The notes under the pieces were generated by a model. It had not been told where the DNA came from, made no database searches, and saw only the letters and a program-made list of their open reading frames with translations. This document shows positions 34,210 to 43,108 of a stretch of 64,000 nt of DNA, piece by piece (position 1 is the stretch's first letter; every line of letters begins with the position of its first letter). This DNA comes from JBMOUD01 sp049319665. GTDB taxonomy: Bacteria > Pseudomonadota > Gammaproteobacteria > Enterobacterales > Enterobacteriaceae. The stretch lies in contig NZ_JBMOUD010000009.1 of the NCBI RefSeq assembly GCF_049319665.1, positions 152,662 to 216,661 of the forward strand. The letters are read 5' to 3'. Made by a program: the position numbers and the translations under genes.

Positions 34210-35169
34210 ATGCCTCTAGATCTGAGCAATACACTTGTAATTGGCATTAGTGCCACGGCTCTTTTTGACATGAGCGAATCAGATCGGATGTTCCGAGATA
34301 CCTATGCGACCGATCCTGACAGTGCCATTGAAAAGTATCGTGCATATATGCTTGAACACGAAAACCAGCCTTTACAGCCCGGAACAGGCTACCCCTTAGT
34401 CAAAGCGCTTCTGGGTCTGAACCAATATCGCCAACCGGATGATAAATCACCGTTGGTTGAGGTAGTCGTGATGTCACGAAACAGTCCTGATACGGGTATC
34501 CGCGTACTGAATACTATTCGCTACGATAAGCTATATATCACACGCTCTGCCTTCACAGCTGGCGAAACGGTCGCTGATTATCTTGACGCCTTTGATGTTG
34601 ATCTATTTTTAACAACTAGCGTAGATGATGCGCAAAAAGTCATCGATTCTCGATTTTGTGCCGCTGCAATATTAAAAGATCCGCCTTCAGGTTATTCCGA
34701 AATCCCTGATGGGCAAGTTCGCATTGCTTTTGATGGTGATGCAGTTCTTTTCTCAGATGAAAGCGAGTTGGTTTATAAAACTCAGGGTATGGAAGCCTTT
34801 CATGCCCAAGAAGATGCGCAGCAAGATATCCCAATGGCAGAAGGCCCCTACGCGACTCTGCTAAAAAAACTAGCGAAACTTCAAGACCGTCTACCTACTC
34901 GAATGGAATATTCACCTGTTCGTATTGCTCTAGTTACCGCCAGAAACAGCCCTTCGGAAATGCGGGTAATTAAAACCTTAAGGAGTTGGGGTGTATATGT
35001 TGATGAGGCTTTTTTCCTTGGAGGAGTGGAAAAAACTAAAGTACTTCAGGCATTTAAACCTCATATTTTCTTTGACGATCAAGATGTACATTTAAATGCT
35101 GCAGCGAAACTTGTTCCTTCTGGCAAAGTGCCTTACGCCAATAACTCAGAACTATTTAACGCTTCATAG
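34210..35169 (+). CDS. Cytosolic 5'-nucleotidase, cN-I (NT5C1/PF06189) family
   Basis: The 319-residue protein should dephosphorylate nucleoside 5'-monophosphates. Motifs of the cN-I family run along its length: IGISATALFDMSES at the start, YMLEHENQPLQPGTGYPLVK, VVVMSRNSPDTGIRVLN, VRIAFDGDAVLFSDESE, VRIALVTARNSPSEMRV and HIFFDDQDVH. The HAD-type acidic clusters FDGDAVLFSDE and FFDDQD are kept. AGGAG precedes the ATG. It lies on the same strand as zorABCD, 302 bases behind zorD. A link to phage defence by nucleotide depletion is possible but only an inference; a plain salvage role is the alternative. Confidence 0.9.
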   Translation: MPLDLSNTLVIGISATALFDMSESDRMFRDTYATDPDSAIEKYRAYMLEHENQPLQPGTGYPLVKALLGLNQYRQPDDKSPLVEVVVMSRNSPDTGIRVLNTIRYDKLYITRSAFTAGETVADYLDAFDVDLFLTTSVDDAQKVIDSRFCAAAILKDPPSGYSEIPDGQVRIAFDGDAVLFSDESELVYKTQGMEAFHAQEDAQQDIPMAEGPYATLLKKLAKLQDRLPTRMEYSPVRIALVTARNSPSEMRVIKTLRSWGVYVDEAFFLGGVEKTKVLQAFKPHIFFDDQDVHLNAAAKLVPSGKVPYANNSELFNAS

Positions 35170-35182
35170 TCGATACAACATT

Positions 35183-35206
35183 CCGGGAATATATCATGGT
35201 TCCCGG
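35183..35206 (+). terminator. Hairpin after the nucleotidase gene
   Basis: CCGGGAA and TTCCCGG pair over 7 bp around a 10-base loop, 14 bases past the stop codon. It is followed by TTAG rather than a clean T run, so it is a moderate candidate. Confidence 0.45.
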
Positions 35207-35796
35207 TTAGTATTATTTACAACCAACGTTTCAAATTATCTTAGCTTCTTCTTATTTATGCCCATCAAATTTGATTGGTCAATCATCGTATTCTAGCTTT
35301 TTATTCCAGTCACTATGAGATCTACACAATAAAATATCAGTGAGTTATTAGGTTTCTTCAGCGGTGAGATAGTGAATCAGGTAACACTCATAAAAAGTTG
35401 GAGTTGCTTCCACACAAAGTGCCTAGATATTGGATCGTTGATAGCACCTCATATAACAGGATATTATGACCTTCAAAGCTGACATTACCCCCGACATAAA
35501 AATCAGATAATTTAAAAAACGTCAATTTTATATTAATAAAAATTCAATAAAAAATGCATAAAGCTTAAAAAATTAAATACTCAGATAAAATGAAAAACAT
35601 CATAATCAATCAACCACAATTAAAATATCTAAAACTAACATTGAAAATTTTTACTCAAGTTAACTCCCTTAATAAAAAAAGTAAATCAAACAGCAAAAAG
35701 AGAAAGACTCATGAACTTTCTCTTTTAAATTTAAAATCACATATATCTCATACACTATAAAACCATCATCAGAAATACACTATCAGCCTGGCATTG
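35207..35796. other. AT-rich intergenic region, nothing recognised
   Basis: Nearly 600 bases with very high A+T and many stop codons in all frames. No RNA gene, repeat or coding remnant could be supported. Confidence 0.5.
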
Positions 35797-36744
35797 TTAA
35801 TTATGAAACCACCTTGTTACTTTATTAGTGGAGATATTTATCTTTTTAAAATCGTACTCATTCTTGTCATTTTCATAGCATGTTAACTCATCAAAATACC
35901 AGAATTTATCATCTGAGTGATAAGCTATATATTTTTCAGTGTTAAATCCAAAGTAGTAATAATTCCCTTCATTTTTCATTACATTTCCATGACAAAAAGC
36001 AGTAGTCCTCCATTCGAATTTAACACCATTATCTATACTATAGTAGGCTAGGTTACCTACCCATAAAATTAACGCATTCATAATTAATGCAACTGCACAC
36101 AAAAAAACCAAATACTTAATTCCATTGCATTTATTTAAGTTATTGTCCATATAAAAAAACAAAACACAAACAACAAGCTGAAAAAACATACTAAACACAA
36201 CAATAAAAAAAACCATTTTTAATAAAAATGAAAGCCATGGTGACAATGAAATATCTATCGAAGCAATTTGTAAAAAAACACTACTAGAAAGAGTGCTAAC
36301 CAATGAATATATTAACGGGATGGAAGCGGCGAAAATCCATCGTGTGTCTTTTATTTTCTTAGTCACTGAGTCATCAAATTCGAAAAATGAAAAGAAAACC
36401 ATGAATAATGAAAATAGAAAAAAGCTTAATAATGACCATCGTGCAGATAAAATAAACCCGGCACCTAAAAAATAAATAGAAGCAATAAAACTCAAGATTG
36501 CAAAATAAGTAATCAATCCAGATATTGAATTACCCTTCTGATTATCCGGCTTAAAAAAGAACATAAACTGAGTCTTAACTCTACTTCTGCATCTAAATGC
36601 TTGATATATTAAAAAAGAAACCAACACCAAAGATAATATTTTTTTACAAGGTAAGTTAAACTTTGCTAGCATTACGCTTAATATAACAAACACTAAAATT
36701 GTCATATCAAAATTATATTTTTTAAAAAACATATAAAGCCCCAT
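35797..36744 (-). CDS. Unknown multi-pass membrane protein
   Basis: About 315 residues with six to eight hydrophobic helices and a C-terminal soluble tail of about 90 residues. The tail is rich in Tyr and charged residues (KFEWRTTAFCHGN, NYYYFGFNTEKYIAYHSDD). The DNA is far more AT-rich than the core genes, a sign of transfer. The start is uncertain: ATGs at 36807, 36744 and 36732 are possible, and the last has GGGG upstream. No family recognised. It lies between the nucleotidase gene and the integrase remnant, inside the presumed island. Confidence 0.6.
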   Translation of the reverse strand: MGLYMFFKKYNFDMTILVFVILSVMLAKFNLPCKKILSLVLVSFLIYQAFRCRSRVKTQFMFFFKPDNQKGNSISGLITYFAILSFIASIYFLGAGFILSARWSLLSFFLFSLFMVFFSFFEFDDSVTKKIKDTRWIFAASIPLIYSLVSTLSSSVFLQIASIDISLSPWLSFLLKMVFFIVVFSMFFQLVVCVLFFYMDNNLNKCNGIKYLVFLCAVALIMNALILWVGNLAYYSIDNGVKFEWRTTAFCHGNVMKNEGNYYYFGFNTEKYIAYHSDDKFWYFDELTCYENDKNEYDFKKINISTNKVTRWFHN

Positions 36745-36831
36745 ATAGTTAATAACCTTAAAGTTATTTATTTGTATTTTATAATGAATGAAGTTTGAAA
36801 AAATCAAAACATACCAGAGAAAACCTAATTA

Positions 36832-36978
36832 TCAAAAAGCACCATCAAAACGATACTGTAAACGCCAATATTTAGATCCGTTAGGATGCACCATTAAATG
36901 CATCCCTTCTCCATCAGTCAGCTTGTAAGCTTTATCTGCGGGTTTTGCAGTTCTTACCGTCACATCAGTAAGCAGCAT
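36832..36978 (-). pseudogene. Remnant of a P4-type tyrosine integrase (N-terminus only)
   Basis: The 48-codon frame starts MLLTDVTVRTAKPADKAYKL, then TDGEGMHLMV, and ends YWRLQYRFDGAF before a stop. This is the DUF4102 arm-binding N-terminus of P4-family integrases (typically about 400 residues). The rest of the gene is missing, and the break falls about two codons before the stop. It reads away from argU and lies about 195 bases from the tRNA 3' end, the usual place of an integrase in a tRNA-borne island. This indicates that an element integrated at argU and later lost mobility. Confidence 0.88.
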
Positions 36979-37136
36979 TTGCTGCTCTCCGTTGCTGGCT
37001 GTTGGTACAAGATTCCATTGAACAGGGATATACCATCACATATACCAACAGATAATAGTTGATGTAGGTTGATGTCGGTAGGATTGTGTAGCGTGAAGAT
37101 GCGCCAAAACACGCTAATTATCTGAATTTCAGGCAT

Positions 37137-37160
37137 AAAAAAAGACGTCAGTTGACGTCT
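37137..37160 (-). terminator. Rho-independent terminator of argU
   Basis: On the minus strand AGACGTCA pairs with TGACGTCT around a 2-base centre (37143-37160), followed by a run of T (37142-37137), 14 bases after the tRNA CCA end. Confidence 0.85.
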
Positions 37161-37173
37161 GTTTACTTCGAAA

Positions 37174-37250
37174 TGGTACGCCCTACAGGATTCGAACCTG
37201 TGACCTACGGCTTAGAAGGCCGTTGCTCTATCCAACTGAGCTAAGGGCGC
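37174..37250 (-). tRNA. argU: tRNA-Arg (anticodon UCU)
   Basis: The 77-base minus-strand sequence begins GCGCCCTTAGCTCAGTTGGA and ends with an encoded CCA. It has all four arms: acceptor GCGCCCT/AGGGCGT, anticodon loop CTTCTAA with anticodon TCT, and T-loop GGTTCGAATCC. It reads the rare arginine codons AGA/AGG. In E. coli argU also lies near folD and serves as an attachment site (prophage DLP12). Here the integrase remnant lies on its 3' side. Confidence 0.97.
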
Positions 37251-37425
37251 ATTGAACTGTCGATTGGCAGTGCAGCGGACTCGGATTATACGGGCAGAGC
37301 GAATTGAGTCAATGGCTTTTGTCTTTACTGCTTAATGACTGAACAATTTAGCTTTATTTCTTTGATTGAGGCCACCAAAAGTCTTAAGAAATACTAAAAC
37401 TTGGGTAGCCTCCTCTGCTTTCTGG

Positions 37426-38331
37426 CTATTTATTTAATGCGGCGGCGATCACCCTTGCCGATGCCTGGAAGGCGATGTTTTCATAGGCGGTGAGTTCGGG
37501 CAGTAAACTTTGTACCACGCCCTTGCGGCCAATAATCGCCGGGTGGCCGATGTAGACTTTTTGGCTTTCGCTCCAGGCCGATACTGGGTAAACGGTGTTG
37601 GCGTCGGATAATATGGCGTCCACCAGCCGCGCGGTGGCGGTGGCGATGCCAAAGCTGGTCCAGCCTTTGCCTTGCAGGATTTGCCAGCCGCCTTGGCGTA
37701 CCGAGGCATCCATCTGCGCCCAGTCTACCGGGCGGTCGCCCGCCAGCTGCGCAACCGGTATTCCCCCGATAGCAACCGTGCTCCAGGCGACGAACTGGGA
37801 TTCGCCATGTTCGCCTAATACATAACCCTGCACGCTTTTTGGGTCGACGCTGAAGAATTCACCGACTACACGTTTCATACGGGCGGTATCAAGCGAGGTG
37901 CCGGTACCAAAGACCTGCGAAGGCAGCAGCCCGCTGGTCTGTTGGATAATCTGGGTGATCACATCACACGGGTTGGTGATGTTGACGATAACGCCCTGAA
38001 AACCGCTGCTGATAATACGAGGCACAATCTCTAACACTGCCGCCCGGGTTTCAGCCAGCTCTTCCAGGCGATCTTCTTTGAGTAGCGTGGTTGGGCCAAC
38101 GGCTATCACAATCACGTCGGTATCGGCCAATTCGGCGTAATCACCGGCAATGATGGAAACTCGCGATGGCGTGAAGGAGGCCATATCGCGCAGCTCTAAC
38201 GATTGCACGTGGGCTTTTTTTTCATCCTGGTCGATAAGTACCAAGGTATCGCACAATCCCTGTGTCACTAATGAAAATGCTGTGTCAGCGCCTACGTGGC
38301 CGGCACCGATAATGGCAACTTTGCGAGTCAT
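37426..38331 (-). CDS. L-lactate / L-2-hydroxyacid dehydrogenase family protein
   Basis: The 301-residue NAD-dependent dehydrogenase has the Rossmann motif VAIIGAGHVGADTAF at the N-terminus. The catalytic region NITNPCDVITQI and GTGTSLDTARM supplies the substrate Arg. VLGEHGESQFVAWS carries the active-site His. The specificity loop (VGPTTLLKEDRLEEL) lacks the standard LDH and MDH patterns and looks more like L-2-hydroxyisocaproate dehydrogenases, so the substrate may be a branched 2-oxoacid. AAGGAAAAGATCA precedes the ATG. It lies alone between argU and folD, where E. coli has other genes, so it is a variable locus. Confidence 0.88.
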   Translation of the reverse strand: MTRKVAIIGAGHVGADTAFSLVTQGLCDTLVLIDQDEKKAHVQSLELRDMASFTPSRVSIIAGDYAELADTDVIVIAVGPTTLLKEDRLEELAETRAAVLEIVPRIISSGFQGVIVNITNPCDVITQIIQQTSGLLPSQVFGTGTSLDTARMKRVVGEFFSVDPKSVQGYVLGEHGESQFVAWSTVAIGGIPVAQLAGDRPVDWAQMDASVRQGGWQILQGKGWTSFGIATATARLVDAILSDANTVYPVSAWSESQKVYIGHPAIIGRKGVVQSLLPELTAYENIAFQASARVIAAALNK

Positions 38332-38614
38332 TGATCTTTTCCTTATATGAATTAGCGATCAATTGAAGGGGAATCGAAATTTATAAGCACAAAAACCATA
38401 CTGATATTGGTTCGTTCCCGAACAGAAAGCAATGTGGTTAACAATATAAAAATATAGGAAAAAATCGATTTTTATCAAACAGGTGCTTATAACAAACTCG
38501 ACTTTAGTAACGAGTAAACCGTCTTAAGTCGATTCAACGCCTGACAGCGCAGCTCGCTTCTGACAAAATAGCGTGATTCCCGACTTTTTATTAATTTGAT
38601 GGACTTTCTCCCAG

Positions 38615-39481
38615 ATGGCAGCAACGATTATTGATGGTAAAACGATTGCGCAGCAGGTTCGTAGCGAAGTAGCTGTGCAGGTTCAACAACGTTTGGCAGC
38701 AGGCAAGCGCGCGCCCGGCCTGGCGGTAGTGTTGGTGGGTGAAAACCCAGCCTCAGAGATTTATGTCGCGAACAAACGTAAAGCCTGCGAAGAAGTCGGT
38801 TTTATCTCTCGTTCTTACGATTTACCGGCGACAACGAGCGAAAGCGAGCTGCTGGCGCTGATCGATGAGTTGAATAATGACCAGGCTATCGACGGTATTC
38901 TGGTGCAGTTACCGCTGCCAGCTGGTATTGATAATGTGAAGGTGCTTGAGCGCATCTTGCCGGATAAAGACGTTGATGGCTTCCATCCGTATAACGTCGG
39001 CCGCCTGTGTCAACGCGCCCCGAAACTGCGACCTTGTACCCCGCGCGGTATCGTGACCTTGCTGGAGCGTTATAATATCGATACTTACGGCCTGAATGCC
39101 GTGGTGATTGGCGCTTCTAATATCGTTGGTCGCCCGATGAGCATGGAGCTACTGCTGGCGGGATGCACCACCACCGTGACGCACCGCTTTACCAAAAACC
39201 TGCGTCACCACGTTGAGCATGCCGATTTAGTAGTAGTGGCCGTGGGTAAACCAGGCTTTATTCCTGGTGAATGGATTAAACCTGGCGCGATTGTTATCGA
39301 TGTCGGGATTAACCGTCTGGAAGATGGCCGCGTTGTCGGCGATGTGGAATTTGATGCAGCGGCAGAACGTGCGTCGTTTATTACTCCCGTTCCTGGCGGC
39401 GTTGGTCCAATGACCGTAGCAACACTGATTCAAAATACCTTGCATGCGTGCGAGGAATATCACGACGTAACCCCAAACTAA
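38615..39481 (+). CDS. folD: Methylene-tetrahydrofolate dehydrogenase/cyclohydrolase FolD
   Basis: This bifunctional cytosolic enzyme interconverts 5,10-methylene-THF and 10-formyl-THF. The 288-residue protein has YVANKRKACEEVGF with the catalytic Tyr/Lys, QLPLPAGID, the Rossmann region VVIGASNIVGRPMS and the C-terminal signature PVPGGVGPMTVATL. Length is the same as in E. coli. It is followed after 11 bases by ybcJ. Confidence 0.97.
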   Translation: MAATIIDGKTIAQQVRSEVAVQVQQRLAAGKRAPGLAVVLVGENPASEIYVANKRKACEEVGFISRSYDLPATTSESELLALIDELNNDQAIDGILVQLPLPAGIDNVKVLERILPDKDVDGFHPYNVGRLCQRAPKLRPCTPRGIVTLLERYNIDTYGLNAVVIGASNIVGRPMSMELLLAGCTTTVTHRFTKNLRHHVEHADLVVVAVGKPGFIPGEWIKPGAIVIDVGINRLEDGRVVGDVEFDAAAERASFITPVPGGVGPMTVATLIQNTLHACEEYHDVTPN

Positions 39482-39492
39482 GACAGGACTGA

Positions 39493-39705
39493 ATGGAAAC
39501 TTTTTATCTCGAATCTCACCCGCATGTAGAACTTTGTGACCTGCTGAAATTTATGGGCTGGTGCGAAAGTGGTGCAGCAGCTAAAGCGGTGATTGCCGAA
39601 GGTCTGGTTAAGGTCAACGGCCAAGTTGAAACCCGTAAACGCTGCAAGATCCTCGCCGATCAACAAGTCGAGTTCGCTAGCAGCAAGATGGTTGTGAAAG
39701 CGTAA
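39493..39705 (+). CDS. ybcJ: YbcJ, S4-type RNA-binding protein
   Basis: The 70-residue product is a stand-alone S4-like RNA-binding domain with FMGWCESGAAAKAVIAEGLV and VNGQVETRKRCKI. The E. coli homologue is thought to act in ribosome or RNA metabolism, but its exact role is unknown. AGGA precedes the ATG. It is co-transcribed with folD, as in E. coli. Confidence 0.93.
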   Translation: METFYLESHPHVELCDLLKFMGWCESGAAAKAVIAEGLVKVNGQVETRKRCKILADQQVEFASSKMVVKA

Positions 39706-39738
39706 ATACCCGCATCACCGTCTGAGTAATCTATAACT

Positions 39739-39776
39739 AAAAAAGCGCGCCTCGAGTCGATCCTGGCGCGCTTTTT
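39739..39776. terminator. Bidirectional terminator between ybcJ and the MFS gene
   Basis: AAAAAGCGCGCC (39740-39751) pairs with GGCGCGCTTTTT (39765-39776), with a T run on both strands. It serves the two converging transcripts. Confidence 0.9.
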
Positions 39777-39800
39777 ATTTACCGAGGCGGTGAACCCCGC

Positions 39801-41027
39801 TTAGACTTTTACCGGCGTTCGTTTTGAAACATCATCTTTAAAGAAGATAAAGAACAACACGGAAATCACAGCAGCAACAGCCGCCGGATAGATCCAAAAA
39901 CTCTGCCACTGTACTAAAGATTGCGGCCCGACATCGGTAACGGTGTGATTAAATATTTGCCCGCAAATCGTCGAGGCAAATAACAATCCCACGCCGTTAG
40001 AGACAATAAATCGCAGGCCTTGCGCTTGTGCTTTGATATCCGGTTGAGCTTTGCTATCAACATAAATATCCGCCGCCGAAAAGAAGAAATCCCAGCAAAA
40101 GCCCTGCAACAATAACCCCAGCACCACTAACAGCAAGTTGCTGTCGACCGCGGCATAAGAGAAGCACAGTGAGCGGATAATCCAGCACACTGCACCGAGC
40201 ATCAGCGTAATTTTAAAACCGGTTTTCAGCAGGAAAAGCGACAGCAGCAACATAAAGATGACTTCACTGGCGATACCTATTTGCATCACCGAGGCGGCAT
40301 TATCAAACCCCAACGCTTTGATGAATACCGGGATATAGGCCGAATAAGCGGTTTTGGGGATCATCAGTACAAAAATACTCAGCATCAGAATCGAGAAGTT
40401 GCGATCTTTAAACAGCGATAACGCATCAAGACACAGCAGATCTCGCAGCGTAAATACCGTTCCTTTGGCTTTTGGTGGCGTATTGGGCAATGTGAAACAA
40501 TATAATCCCAATGCTACGCCAGTCACTGACGCGATATACCAGGTCATGGTATCGCCGGAGAAACCCATCTGACCGAGAATAAAACCAATCACCATAAAAC
40601 CGAACGTGCCGAACACACGGATCAACGGGAAGTATTTCACGCCGTTGATATGACTAAAGCTGATGCTGTTGGAGAGCGCGGTGGTAGGATAAAACAGTAA
40701 TCCGACCAGGAAAATCATCAATAAGGTCATGTTAATATTGTGCGCCTCGATAAAATGCGGCACGCACAATAGCAATATGGCGTTGATTAAGTGCAAAACG
40801 CCCATCACCTTTTGTGACGCGAAAAAGCGATCCGCCACCATACCGATAAACAGCGGAGAAATTATTGTCGCCACGCCGAGCAAAGCGTATGAAGAGCCAA
40901 TAATGGCCGACATGCCGTAAGTGCTCAGCACCAGTCCCATCGTCATATTCCACGCACCCTGCATGAAATACTGAATAAACATCATCGCCAGTAAACGCGG
41001 CGTTTTATTCCAGTCCATCGGTGTCAT
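39801..41027 (-). CDS. MFS transporter, nucleoside:proton symporter-like
   Basis: The 408-residue, 12-helix inner-membrane protein resembles NupG/XapB/YegT-type nucleoside symporters. It opens with FIQYFMQGAWNMTMGLVLS, and the first half contains FIGMVADRFF and FPLIRVFGTFGFM, both typical of that family. Helix 10 carries GLLLQGFCWDFFFSAADIY. The start is 4 bases from the stop of the metallo-beta-lactamase gene, so the two form an operon. Substrate is unproven; a nucleoside or nucleotide-derived compound is likely. Confidence 0.85.
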   Translation of the reverse strand: MTPMDWNKTPRLLAMMFIQYFMQGAWNMTMGLVLSTYGMSAIIGSSYALLGVATIISPLFIGMVADRFFASQKVMGVLHLINAILLLCVPHFIEAHNINMTLLMIFLVGLLFYPTTALSNSISFSHINGVKYFPLIRVFGTFGFMVIGFILGQMGFSGDTMTWYIASVTGVALGLYCFTLPNTPPKAKGTVFTLRDLLCLDALSLFKDRNFSILMLSIFVLMIPKTAYSAYIPVFIKALGFDNAASVMQIGIASEVIFMLLLSLFLLKTGFKITLMLGAVCWIIRSLCFSYAAVDSNLLLVVLGLLLQGFCWDFFFSAADIYVDSKAQPDIKAQAQGLRFIVSNGVGLLFASTICGQIFNHTVTDVGPQSLVQWQSFWIYPAAVAAVISVLFFIFFKDDVSKRTPVKV

Positions 41028-41030
41028 TTC

Positions 41031-41852
41031 CTAGTCGAGGTTAATTATTAATCCATCGTAAGCCACCACAATGTCTTTATCATGACAAGCCGCGACGAGT
41101 TCGTCATGCAGCAGTTTACCGCTATGAGAAATATGGGACACCACCAGTTGGCTTTGTGCCGATAAGCAGCCGATGTTGGTGAGCTTTTGCTGCGCAGCGA
41201 ATACCGTTTCCAGGCTCATATGATTGTCGCTGCGGGCGTTGCCGTTAAACCCGTAAGTACATTCCAGCACCGCCAAATCCAGAGGTTTATCTTGCAGCCA
41301 TTGCCAGGTAAGTTCGGGGAACCAGCCCGAATCATGCCCATAAAAAATGCGCTGTCCGCCCCGCTCTATCACATAGACATAGCACAGCTCCCATTTGGCA
41401 TGATTGGCCAGCAGCGGCGTAATGAGATAGCCGTGCGATTCAACGGTGACAAACGGCACCAGACAATGAAAGGCAAAGCGCTCGCTGCTGTATCCGGGCA
41501 GTACCGCGGCGCAGCCGTTAATGGCGCGATCGTTGCCAAAAATCTCTAACGGATGATCGATATTAAAGCCGTAACCTTCCATGCGGCTAAACAGCTCGCC
41601 AACGTTGAAATGATCGGGATGCGTGTGGGTGAAAAGCAGGTCAGTAATGCGCGTTGCGTCAATATCATCGCGCAGAAGTTGATGGCTAAACTCCGGGGCC
41701 ATATCAATCAACATCACATCGTCGATCAGCGCCGAGGAGTGGGTACGTAAATCTTTCCCTTTAAGCTTGCGAGCCTGTATGCAGTGCTCACAGCGACAAA
41801 ATGGGTTGGGGATCCCTTCGGAAGCCGCCGATCCAAGAAAATGTATTTTCAT
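41031..41852 (-). CDS. Metallo-beta-lactamase fold hydrolase (PhnP-like phosphodiesterase)
   Basis: The 273-residue protein begins MKIHFLGSAASEGIPNPFC. It has a Cys-rich CRCEHCIQARK loop like that of PhnP, the zinc motif FTHTHPDHFNVGE, YGHDSGW and a late VVSHISHSGK. PhnP-type enzymes open cyclic ribose phosphates. The operon partner is a nucleoside-type permease, so the pair may import and process a nucleoside or sugar-phosphate compound. It is the first gene of the two-gene operon. Confidence 0.85.
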   Translation of the reverse strand: MKIHFLGSAASEGIPNPFCRCEHCIQARKLKGKDLRTHSSALIDDVMLIDMAPEFSHQLLRDDIDATRITDLLFTHTHPDHFNVGELFSRMEGYGFNIDHPLEIFGNDRAINGCAAVLPGYSSERFAFHCLVPFVTVESHGYLITPLLANHAKWELCYVYVIERGGQRIFYGHDSGWFPELTWQWLQDKPLDLAVLECTYGFNGNARSDNHMSLETVFAAQQKLTNIGCLSAQSQLVVSHISHSGKLLHDELVAACHDKDIVVAYDGLIINLD

Positions 41853-41946
41853 TTTTTATCCTGTTATCAATCCATTGCTAACATCGCCCGCCAACAAAAT
41901 GGCGCGGCGGCGTTTAACTGGCAAATCTTGTGTAGGTCAATACTAG

Positions 41947-42060
41947 ATCAGGATAAAAAGTGAACAAGCTGAGTTTGTCGAATGGGTGACCATGATCAAT
42001 CATGCAGAGGAATTAACACCGACGCTGCACAATCTGCAAAACGCCGGTGCGTATTTTTAG
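41947..42060 (+). pseudogene. Possible C-terminal gene remnant
   Basis: An open stretch after a TAG encodes EQAEFVEWVTMINHAEEL followed by TPTLHNLQNAGAYF before TAG. It is protein-like, but without ribosome site or start codon near its beginning. It is probably the tail of a lost gene; family not recognised. Confidence 0.25.
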
Positions 42061-42077
42061 CCTGTTTTAAGTCAGCT

Positions 42078-42860
42078 TTAAGCCGTTTTCGTGGTGAAGA
42101 AAGCGCTGGTCTGGTAAGGCACGGTGACGATCTCTTTTCCTTGTAATTCGGCTTCACCCTCAACCATCTGGCGGATCTCGGCAATCACCTCATCCTGCAC
42201 CTCTGTAGGCAACGCTGCGATAAAGCTGGTTGAACGCACGCGGTTATAAATCACATCTTCAACCGGCCCGGTATGGCCAAAACCAAAATTCTGCTCTTCT
42301 AGTGGAGCGAAACCTGCAAATGGAAACTGTTTGCGCCATTCGCCGGTATAAAAGCGCGGCGCATCGCCTTCGTGGCGGTCGGCAATCTCATTCATCTTAT
42401 TAACCCAGCTCACGCGGATATCACGCATGTTCCAGATCATGGCCAATTTACCACCCGGTTTAAGCACACGGTGGATTTCCGCCAACGCCTGCGGCGTAGA
42501 GAACCAGTGGAAGGATTGTGCACAGATGATCGCATCAACGGAGTTATCAGGCAGCGGGATAGATTCTGCAGTACCGGCCAGCGCTTGTACCTGCGGCAAG
42601 GCCGCTGCAAGCTTTTCCAACATCTTAGCGACGGGCTCAATGGCAATCACCGATGCGCCGGTATCGACTAAACGCGGTGTGAATTTGCCGGTTCCGGCGC
42701 CAAGATCAACTGCCGTCATACCGGCACGTAAACCAATGTTTTCCCGCAGCCAGTCGGCAACTTCCGCCGGATAATCCGGACGACCTTTCACGTAGCGATC
42801 GGCATTAGCCTGATAACCTTCGGCAGCGGCGTGATGTACAGACGGTGAAGATGTTTTCAT
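42078..42860 (-). CDS. Class I SAM-dependent methyltransferase
   Basis: The 260-residue cytosolic methyltransferase (Methyltransf_11 type) has motif I VDLGAGTGKFTPRL, motif II VIAIEP, and the post-motif IICAQSFHWF followed by LKPGGKLAMIWNMRD. The N-terminus includes YVKGRPDYPAEVADWL, a feature of a widespread family of uncharacterised small-molecule methyltransferases. No neighbour reveals the substrate. Its 248-base upstream region presumably holds a promoter. Confidence 0.88.
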   Translation of the reverse strand: MKTSSPSVHHAAAEGYQANADRYVKGRPDYPAEVADWLRENIGLRAGMTAVDLGAGTGKFTPRLVDTGASVIAIEPVAKMLEKLAAALPQVQALAGTAESIPLPDNSVDAIICAQSFHWFSTPQALAEIHRVLKPGGKLAMIWNMRDIRVSWVNKMNEIADRHEGDAPRFYTGEWRKQFPFAGFAPLEEQNFGFGHTGPVEDVIYNRVRSTSFIAALPTEVQDEVIAEIRQMVEGEAELQGKEIVTVPYQTSAFFTTKTA

Positions 42861-43108
42861 GAATTTATCCTTCTCAAAAAATGGTGATAACTCGGCCAGT
42901 AATATTTGCTGGCTCGCTAATAACGCACTGTATAGAAGGTTAGAAATGATTAAAAATGCATAACCAGTGCTATATACATACTTTTAAGGTATGGATTGGA
43001 AAGTAGCAGTACCAAATTTAAAATTGCAGAAAGGTCGGGATCGGAAAAAAGAATTATTGCAAAAGAAACGCTGCCAAAGTTTCCCCTGGCAGCGTATGGC
43101 TGAATTGA

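Noticed and set aside
600..37176. Second copy of the argU 3' end marking the far island junction
   Set aside because: I looked for a repeat of the tRNA 3' segment to the left and did not find one by eye; the far junction may be degraded or outside the window.
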